Positions 1-3,815 of a stretch of DNA of 14,813 nt are shown here, piece by piece (the stretch's first letter is position 1; each line of letters begins with the position of its first letter). The stretch comes from Candidatus Kaiserbacteria bacterium RIFCSPHIGHO2_01_FULL_58_22 (GTDB lineage Bacteria > Patescibacteriota > Minisyncoccia > Phycocordibacterales > UBA2100), in assembly GCA_001781445.1 (NCBI GenBank), contig MFLB01000027.1:618-15430 (forward strand), given 5' to 3'. Made by a program: the position numbers and the translations under genes. The notes under the pieces were generated by a model. The model searched no databases and was not told the origin of the DNA. It saw nothing but the letters and a program-made list of their open reading frames with translations.

Positions 1-24
1 CTTCTTCCAAAAAAGAAGCCCGGC

Positions 25-83
25 GCCGCCCCGCGAAATACCTCGCCCCTGTGGGGCGAGGATAGACGGGGCGGCCTTTTTTA
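25..83 (+). terminator. Y-shaped intrinsic terminator of an upstream gene
   Basis: An outer 9-bp G+C-rich stem pairs 25-33 with 67-75. Inside it lies a perfect 8-bp stem, 42-49 with 53-60, with a TGT loop. The outer stem is followed at once by a T-rich tract (77-86). This is the layout of a rho-independent terminator with a nested hairpin. It should end a transcript entering from the left edge, whose gene is not in the window. A short additional inverted repeat (1-6 with 13-18) lies at the edge and may belong to the same tail. Confidence 0.8.
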
Positions 84-136
84 TTTGTTGGCGAAACAAG
101 ACGAAGGGTCCTTCGTCCGGGAAAGGCGTTTTGCCT

Positions 137-145
137 TGGTACAAT
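137..145 (+). promoter_or_regulatory. Extended -10 promoter of rnhB, probably leaderless
   Basis: The sequence TTGGTACAAT ends at 145, eight bases before the ATG at 154. With a normal -10 to start-site distance, transcription would begin on or within a base or two of the start codon, so no leader or Shine-Dalgarno site would exist. No convincing -35 box is seen. Two small hairpins lie just upstream (100-107 with 110-117, and 123-127 with 133-137). The same GGTACAAT box and the same 8-base gap occur at smc. Confidence 0.6.
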
Positions 146-153
146 GGTGGACG

Positions 154-747
154 ATGCGCTATCTCATCGGCGTGGATGAGGCGGGGAGGGCGCCTCTCGC
201 GGGGCCGGTTTCGGTCGGGGCTGTCATCGTGCCGGAAGGATTCGACGTCAAACGAGCGTTCCCCGGCGTGAAAGACTCGAAGCTCCTGACGCCGCGCAAG
301 CGCGAGGAGATATACGGGGAAGCCGCCGCCCGATCGCGGGCGGGCGAACTGCGCTTTTGCGTGCGGTTCTCGGAACATGCCTACATTGACGACTACGGCA
401 TAACGAGGGCCGTGCGCAGAGCCGTGCAGAGGTGCGTGAGCGCGCTTGCGCCCTCGCCGGAGGGCGTGCGGGTATACCTCGACGGCCTGCTCTACGCGCC
501 TTCGAAATACGAGCAGGAAACAGTCGTTCACGGCGACGCGCTCGTGCCGCTCATTTCACTCGCATCCGTCGTCGCAAAGGTGCGGCGTGACAGGCTGATG
601 GCGAAATTCGCGGCGCGGTTCCCAAACTACGGATTCGAGGTCCACAAAGGGTATCCGACGAAATTTCATCGCGAGGCGATCCGCCGATACGGGCTCTGCG
701 AGATACATCGCGTAACGTACAGCCGGAAGTTTGCGAGCGCGCGATAA
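154..747 (+). CDS. rnhB: Ribonuclease HII
   Basis: Ribonuclease HII removes ribonucleotides and RNA from RNA-DNA hybrids in the cytoplasm. The 197-residue product is near the usual family length. It shows the DEAG motif with catalytic D8 and E9, the third acid in YLDG at D110, and the fourth in AKVRRD at D146, followed by the GYPT motif (166-169) and H172. The ATG at 154 is preferred because the family begins just before the IGVDEAG strand and the -10 box lies 8 bases upstream; the open frame extends to a TTG at 85, but that stretch overlaps promoter and hairpins. An oddity is GRA (11-13) where the family has GRG, the loop that senses the 2'-OH of the ribonucleotide. The rpmF promoter starts inside its 3' end. 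In many bacteria rnhB is close to trmD and rplS; here it lies at the opposite end of the cluster. Confidence 0.95.
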   Translation: MRYLIGVDEAGRAPLAGPVSVGAVIVPEGFDVKRAFPGVKDSKLLTPRKREEIYGEAAARSRAGELRFCVRFSEHAYIDDYGITRAVRRAVQRCVSALAPSPEGVRVYLDGLLYAPSKYEQETVVHGDALVPLISLASVVAKVRRDRLMAKFAARFPNYGFEVHKGYPTKFHREAIRRYGLCEIHRVTYSRKFASAR

Positions 748-758
748 ATCGGTATAAT
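731..758 (+). promoter_or_regulatory. Promoter of rpmF
   Basis: A TATAAT box (753-758) preceded by GG and a TTGCGA -35-like box (731-736) are separated by 16 bases. The -35 lies inside the last codons of rnhB and the -10 follows its stop. The predicted start near 765 would give an rpmF leader of about 78 bases, containing the hairpin at 787-811. Confidence 0.65.
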
Positions 759-786
759 CCCCGCATTATGGCCTAGCGAAGCGAGA

Positions 787-811
787 GGAATGAAAGTGAA
801 CTTTCATTTCC
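787..811 (+). other. Hairpin in the rpmF leader
   Basis: A 10-bp stem pairs 787-796 with 801-811, with a single bulged T and a TGAA tetraloop. It is not followed by a T run, so it is not a canonical terminator. It sits 32 bases before the rpmF start and could modulate L32 translation or message stability; that role is inference. Confidence 0.5.
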
Positions 812-842
812 GAGCGAGCGACGGACATATGAAATATTGAAT

Positions 843-1121
843 ATGGTAGTCAGGATGCGCAGGAACCGCTCGGAGACGGCGAAACGCCGGAGTCATCACG
901 CGCTCACGCCTGTTCAAGCCGCGAAATGCGAATGCGGCGCCGCGCGCCTTTCGCATCGCGCGTGCCCGGAGTGCGGAAAATACAAAGGCCGCGTCGTCAT
1001 AGACGTCGTCGCGCGGGCGAAGCGCGATGCGCGCCGCGCGAAGCGCCGCGAAAAGGAGCTGAAGGCGAGCGGCCAAATTACGGAGAGTAAGCAAGAGAAA
1101 GAACCGACGTCACAAGCGTAA
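843..1121 (+). CDS. rpmF: Large-subunit ribosomal protein L32 (bL32)
   Basis: A component of the 50S subunit. The 92-residue product starts MVVRMRRNRSETAKRRSHHAL, the basic N-terminal arm typical of bL32, followed by a zinc ribbon with cysteines at 29, 31, 41 and 44 and the KYKGR motif (46-50). The first pair is spaced C-x-C rather than the usual C-x-x-C, one residue shorter. The lysine- and glutamate-rich C-terminal tail (about 60-92) makes it longer than many homologues. ATG 843 is chosen over the in-frame TTG 837 and ATG 855 because MVVRMR is, as I recall, the common start in Parcubacteria. No Shine-Dalgarno sequence is visible. It has its own promoter behind rnhB. Confidence 0.9.
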   Translation: MVVRMRRNRSETAKRRSHHALTPVQAAKCECGAARLSHRACPECGKYKGRVVIDVVARAKRDARRAKRREKELKASGQITESKQEKEPTSQA

Positions 1122-1160
1122 TGTTCACAGGTTCTTCTTCGGGCGCGTGTTTTTGTTTTC

Positions 1161-1200
1161 CTGTTCACTTCACTGTAAACTGTTAGCTGTACACTGCTCT
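1161..1200 (+). repeat. Heptad repeat array CTGTNNA before nusB
   Basis: Tandem 7-base words run CTGTTCA, a 5-base remnant CTTCA, CTGTAAA, CTGTTAG, CTGTACA, CTGCTCT. The next bases are TTATG, so before insertion of the element at 1206-1339 the array would have ended 2 bases before the start codon, as at the other arrays. The words match those in the spacer before rnc. The 7-base period excludes coding use. Confidence 0.75.
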
Positions 1201-1205
1201 TTATG

Positions 1206-1339
1206 CCCGGTAGGACAATTTCAAATCGCCTTGGTTACGGGTGCTCCCCAGCTCTCTGGCGCACGGTCACCTCGGTGGTATTGCAATGTCTTCATGATGA
1301 ATACTGCGGCAGGAGTTATTTGAAATTGTACTAACCGGG
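1206..1339. mobile_element. MITE-like element with TATG target duplication at nusB start
   Basis: Terminal inverted repeats at 1206-1226 and 1318-1339 match over 6 bp, then a one-base bulge, 2 bp, one mismatch and 12 bp (ACAATTTCAAAT). TATG directly flanks both ends (1202-1205 and 1340-1343), as expected of a 4-bp target-site duplication. Precise removal joins the heptad array to ATG with a 2-base gap, the layout seen at khpA, trmD and rpoC. The 91-base interior has no open frame worth calling but can fold into small hairpins (1241-1244 with 1261-1264 enclosing 1248-1251 with 1256-1259; 1278-1282 with 1300-1304). A non-autonomous transposable element is the best fit. The alternative is a structured RNA or leader whose long closing stem ends at the nusB start codon; the direct TATG repeats favour insertion. 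Confidence 0.6.
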
Positions 1340-1340
1340 T

Positions 1341-2249
1341 ATGGCCAATCGTCACCTAGCTCGCTCCGTTGTTCTCCAAGTCCTCTTCGAGCGGGACGCC
1401 TCGGGCGGAAAAATGTCACTCTCGGACGCGGAACAACGCCTCTCCGATTACGCCAAGGAGTTCGGCGCGCGGGAGAGCGATCTGCCCTTTATGAAGCAGT
1501 TGCTCCAAACGGCCGCCGCCAAGCAAAAGGAGATAGACGAGGTCATCGCGCGCGCGGCGCCCGAATGGCCCTTGGAAAGAATAGCGGCGATAGACCGCAA
1601 CGTCCTGCGCCTCGGGCTCACGGAGCTCCTCTACGCCGACCGCGCGCAGGTGCCGGCCAAGGTCGCCATCAACGAGGCGATAGAACTCGCAAAAACGTTC
1701 GGCTCGAATTCCTCTGGGCGGTTCGTGAACGGAGTATTGGGTGCCGTCTATGTGGAATTGGGAGAGCCGGGCAAAGACGAAGGAGGCGCGCGGAAACAGC
1801 AGGCGCAGAAAACGGGTAAGATGCCCACGGAGTACCTCGCGGGCGCCGTCGTATACGCCCGGAGCAAGGGAGAGACGTACCTCGCCTTCGTGCACGACAT
1901 TTTCGGGCACTGGACCATTTCGAAAGGCAAGGTGGAGGAAAACGAGGACATCCGCGCGGGCGCCGTGCGCGAGATAAAGGAGGAGATGGGGCTCGACATA
2001 CGGATAGTGGAAGAGCTCGGCGTCAACGAGTACATCGCGAACGACTCGAAGATCGACGGCGGGAAGAAACGGAAGCGCGTTACGTACTTTCTCGCCGAAG
2101 CGCCGTTTGCGGAGCTGAAGCTCGGCCCCTCGGGCGGCCTCGACGACGCGCAGTGGTTCCCGCTCTCTGCAGTGGGGGACTTGAATTTTTACGACGACAC
2201 GCTGAAGATCATTATTCCGGCGATCAATGAACTCGCCAAAAAAACATAG
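1341..2249 (+). CDS. nusB: NusB antitermination factor fused to a Nudix hydrolase
   Basis: Residues 1-140 form a NusB domain: RHLARSVVLQVLFERD at the start, ERIAAIDRNVLRLGLTELLY (79-98) and KVAINEAIELAKTFG (107-121), the helices that with NusE bind boxA RNA in rRNA antitermination. A charged linker (about 141-160) leads to a Nudix domain (161-300). Its Nudix box (196-218) fits GX5EX7REUXEEXGU exactly: G196, E202, R210, E211, E214, E215, G217. Family members hydrolyse nucleoside diphosphates linked to another moiety; the substrate here cannot be read from sequence. No stop or frameshift separates the domains, though ATG 1821 (Met161) could allow separate Nudix synthesis. The start codon is shared with the TATG duplication of the element upstream, so this gene's original leader has been displaced. 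NusB alone is usually about 130-150 residues, so the fusion is real by length. Confidence 0.9.
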   Translation: MANRHLARSVVLQVLFERDASGGKMSLSDAEQRLSDYAKEFGARESDLPFMKQLLQTAAAKQKEIDEVIARAAPEWPLERIAAIDRNVLRLGLTELLYADRAQVPAKVAINEAIELAKTFGSNSSGRFVNGVLGAVYVELGEPGKDEGGARKQQAQKTGKMPTEYLAGAVVYARSKGETYLAFVHDIFGHWTISKGKVEENEDIRAGAVREIKEEMGLDIRIVEELGVNEYIANDSKIDGGKKRKRVTYFLAEAPFAELKLGPSGGLDDAQWFPLSAVGDLNFYDDTLKIIIPAINELAKKT

Positions 2250-2340
2250 TTTACAGTTTACAGGTGACAGTTTACAGAAAAAACACTCATCGCATTTACT
2301 GTTCACTGTTCACTGTTCACTGTTCACTGTAAACTGCGCG
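2248..2340 (+). repeat. Inverted heptad arrays between nusB and rnc
   Basis: The left array reads AGTTTAC, AGTTTAC, AGGTGAC, AGTTTAC (2248-2275) and begins inside the nusB TAG stop. The right array reads four CTGTTCA words, CTGTAAA, then CTGCGCG (2299-2340), ending 3 bases before the rnc ATG. The arms are complementary to each other, so the spacer can fold as a long imperfect hairpin around the loop at about 2278-2298. No T tract follows it. It fills the whole intergenic region and replaces any Shine-Dalgarno site. Confidence 0.8.
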
Positions 2341-2343
2341 GAT

Positions 2344-3033
2344 ATGTCTGACTTCTCGACATTTGAAAAACAGATCGGCCATACATTCGCGGACCGTCGG
2401 TTGATCGAGCAGGCGTTCACCCACCGCTCCTATCTGAATGAAAATCGCACGCCAGGGCGGGAGCACAACGAGCGGCTGGAGTTTTTGGGCGACGCCGTCT
2501 TGGAGCTCGTCGTGACTGAATTTCTGTACGCGAAATACCCCGCAAAGCCGGAGGGCGATCTTACCGCCTACCGCGCGGCGCTCGTAAATACGCAGAGCAT
2601 CTCGGAGGCGGCCTCGAAGCTCGGCATGAACGCCTACCTGCTCCTCTCCCGCGGTGAAGCGCGCGACACGGGCCGCGCGCGGCAGATCATTTTGGCGAAC
2701 GCGTTCGAAGCGCTCATCGGCGCTATCTACCTCGACTCCGGGTACGCGGCCGCGCGGGCGTTCATAGACGCCCAGCTTTTCCACAAGACGGACGAGGTCG
2801 TCTCGAAGCGGCTTTGGCAGGACGCCAAGAGCCGCCTGCAGGAGCTGGCGCAGGGAACGCTCGGCGTTACGCCCACCTACGAACTCTCGAGCCAGTCGGG
2901 GCCCGACCACGCGCGGCAATTCGTGATCGCCGCCTACATAGGAAGGGAAAAGGTCGCAACGGGCGAAGGAAGAAGTAAACAAGAAGCCGAACAGGACGCC
3001 GCGCAGAAAGCCCTCGCCGCCAAGGGGTGGTAG
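2344..3033 (+). CDS. rnc: Ribonuclease III
   Basis: Double-strand-specific endoribonuclease for rRNA and mRNA processing. The 229 residues match the usual length. The catalytic domain carries the signature NERLEFLGD (42-50) with E46 and D50, and the second metal motif in LANAFEALIGAIYLD (117-131) with E122. N119 stands where E. coli has D114, one of four metal-binding acids. A double-stranded RNA-binding domain (about 157-227) ends in GRSKQEAEQDAAQKALAAKG. ATG 2344 is chosen because the longer frame from 2227 would translate the heptad array. The 3' end (2968-3033) is repeated at 3738-3809 upstream of smc, so rnc once probably abutted smc, the common bacterial gene order. Confidence 0.95.
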   Translation: MSDFSTFEKQIGHTFADRRLIEQAFTHRSYLNENRTPGREHNERLEFLGDAVLELVVTEFLYAKYPAKPEGDLTAYRAALVNTQSISEAASKLGMNAYLLLSRGEARDTGRARQIILANAFEALIGAIYLDSGYAAARAFIDAQLFHKTDEVVSKRLWQDAKSRLQELAQGTLGVTPTYELSSQSGPDHARQFVIAAYIGREKVATGEGRSKQEAEQDAAQKALAAKGW

Positions 3034-3075
3034 GCCGTTGACGTAATGGCTCGGTTATCGCCATCATCATCATCG

Positions 3076-3121
3076 TTCAATTTTCAATTTATGAACATAT
3101 GTACATAAACTGAAATTTCAA
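3076..3121. repeat. Left palindrome of the Cas2-like gene
   Basis: A 46-bp near-perfect palindrome centred on ACATATGT at 3098/3099; 19 of 23 base pairs match. It overlaps the stop codon of the minus-strand gene (3118-3120). The core from 3088 to 3112 (TTTATG-A-ACATATGTAC-A-TAAACTG) matches the right palindrome in 23 of 25 positions. No T tract follows on the minus strand, so an ordinary terminator is unlikely. Confidence 0.75.
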
Positions 3122-3669
3122 GAGTCCTCGAAATGCTTACGCAGAATATGCGAGCCATCTACGTGTACAGCTTTTATGAAGGAGACAAACGGCAGGATGT
3201 CATGGAAGAGGGCAATCTCGCGCACCTCGTCTTCGCACGGATGCCGGTGGATCCATACGGAGCGTTGGTAGTATACGAAACCAAGGTTTTGTAGCATCCG
3301 GACGAAGGAAATGCGCACATGTGCCTTTTGCTTTGGGATGTCAAACACGACGACATGCCATTGGCCGTCCCATTTTTCGGGTTTCGGTATCGAGAGTGAC
3401 CAGAGCTTATTTTCCTCAATTAGGCGCTGTCCTATCTCGGAGAGGGAATAGTTCTCATCGTGTACGCTCACGTACTTCTGCTCATGCAGTGCGTAAAGGC
3501 GCCGCTTTATCCACTTTCTATTTTTCTTTGTATCCTTCATCCGCAATCCTCGAAATATACGGCTGAGCGATCTCGGTGACGGAGTGGCTCCAATACCGAC
3601 GATTAGTACGCCAAGCGCGATCATCTGCAACATCTTTATCGTACTTTCGCTCGGCCTTCGGATTTTCAT
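3118..3669 (-). CDS. Winged-helix / Cas2-like (PaaX C-terminal type) protein
   Basis: The only minus-strand gene, 183 residues from ATG 3669; a GTG at 3675 is an alternative start. The N-terminal part has a hydrophobic stretch (about 11-26), then a basic winged-helix-like region (KKNRKWIKRRLYALHEQKYV and a following SLSEIGQRLIEEN). The C-terminal part (from about residue 100) is a ferredoxin-like Cas2/PaaX domain: WDGQWHVVVFDIPKQK with the strand-end aspartate that Cas2 nucleases use, then LGFVYYQRSVWIHRHPCEDEV. Similar proteins in this phylum are often labelled Cas2, yet there is no CRISPR array or cas1 here. DNA binding or cleavage, or repression in the manner of PaaX, are reasonable roles. 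Palindromes lie directly upstream and over the stop codon, suggesting self-regulation or element ends. Parts are less G+C-rich than smc (25 of 60 bases at 3481-3540 against 48 of 60 at 4681-4740), but trmD also has A+T-rich stretches. Confidence 0.8.
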   Translation of the reverse strand: MKIRRPSESTIKMLQMIALGVLIVGIGATPSPRSLSRIFRGLRMKDTKKNRKWIKRRLYALHEQKYVSVHDENYSLSEIGQRLIEENKLWSLSIPKPEKWDGQWHVVVFDIPKQKAHVRISFVRMLQNLGFVYYQRSVWIHRHPCEDEVREIALFHDILPFVSFIKAVHVDGSHILRKHFEDS

Positions 3670-3680
3670 ATTCACGTAAA

Positions 3681-3716
3681 GTTACAGTTTATGGACATAT
3701 GTACGTAAACTGTAAC
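3681..3716. repeat. Right palindrome, upstream of the Cas2-like gene
   Basis: A 36-bp palindrome centred on ACATATGT at 3698/3699, with the perfect outer arm GTTACAGTTTA paired to TAAACTGTAAC; 16 of 18 pairs match and one more is a G-T pair. It lies 11 bases upstream of the ATG of the minus-strand gene, where a promoter and operator would be. Its core is nearly identical to the left palindrome at 3076-3121. A dimeric protein-binding site or an element end is likely. Confidence 0.75.
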
Positions 3717-3737
3717 ACGGCACAGACAGAGCCAAGA

Positions 3738-3809
3738 GGAAGAGACAGAGCAGAGGTCGAGCAGGACGCCGCGCAGAAAGCCCTCGCCGCCAAGGGGGTG
3801 GTACAATAA
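3738..3809 (+). pseudogene. Displaced duplicate of the rnc 3' end
   Basis: Reading in frame gives GRDRAEVEQDAAQKALAAKG then VVQ and a TAA stop, against GRSKQEAEQDAAQKALAAKGW in the intact rnc (2968-3033). The middle 36 bases are identical; the upstream 24 bases differ at about ten sites, and one extra G shifts the end. There is no start or catalytic domain, so this is a remnant. Its last bases double as the smc promoter: TGGTACAAT overlaps the stop. The likely ancestral order is rnc, 6 bases, smc. Confidence 0.7.
3799..3807 (+). promoter_or_regulatory. Extended -10 promoter of smc, probably leaderless
   Basis: TGGTACAAT ends at 3807, eight bases before the smc ATG, the same gap as at rnhB. 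The preceding GGG plus this box (GGGTGGTACAAT) recurs base for base in the rpoB promoter at 7722-7733. No -35 box is evident. It is formed by the end of the duplicated rnc fragment. Confidence 0.6.
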
Positions 3810-3815
3810 ATATCG

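Larger units (their letters stand above)
3034..3737. mobile_element. Candidate single-gene element splitting rnc and smc
   Basis: The segment lies between two copies of the rnc 3' end, whose identical 36-bp core (2992-3027 and 3762-3797) is offset by 770 bp. Inside are two near-identical palindromes with centres exactly 600 bp apart, closely bracketing one Cas2/PaaX-like gene on the opposite strand. About 42 bp separates the left repeat from the left palindrome; 21 bp separates the right palindrome from the recognisable rnc homology, or 45 bp from its identical core. The right flank (about 3720-3757) is purine-rich and simple. This pattern suits integration at the 3' end of rnc with the gene end duplicated, or transposition followed by duplication. 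It is not a known insertion sequence that I can name, and no recombinase other than the Cas2-like protein is present. Confidence 0.4.

Noticed and set aside
85..153. Upstream TTG start for rnhB
   Set aside because: The stretch overlaps the terminator tail, two hairpins and the -10 box, and RNase HII begins at the DEAG strand.
829..840. Three-codon upstream reading frame before rpmF (ATG AAA TAT TGA)
   Set aside because: Too short to distinguish from chance and without a ribosome-binding site.
1219..1228. tRNA T-loop-like TTCAAATC
   Set aside because: Flanking bases do not pair as a T stem and no acceptor or anticodon arms can be formed; it belongs to the inverted repeat.
1206..1339. SRP RNA, 6S RNA or tmRNA
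   Set aside because: The conserved SRP GGAAGCAGCC-type loop, 6S bubble and tmRNA ends are not present.
2227..2343. N-terminal extension of rnc from 2227
   Set aside because: It would translate the heptad arrays and overlap nusB; the RNase III fold begins after ATG 2344.
3034..3050. Small hairpin after rnc (3034-3039 with 3045-3050) as a terminator
   Set aside because: Only 6 bp including a G-T pair, and no T tract follows.
3118..3669. Part of a CRISPR-Cas locus, because the protein is Cas2-like
   Set aside because: There is no repeat-spacer array, cas1 or effector in the window, and the winged-helix N-terminus fits PaaX-like solo proteins.
3576..3809. A plus-strand 77-codon gene ending before smc
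   Set aside because: It runs antisense to the Cas2-like gene and then through the palindrome; only its last 23 codons have homology, to the rnc tail.
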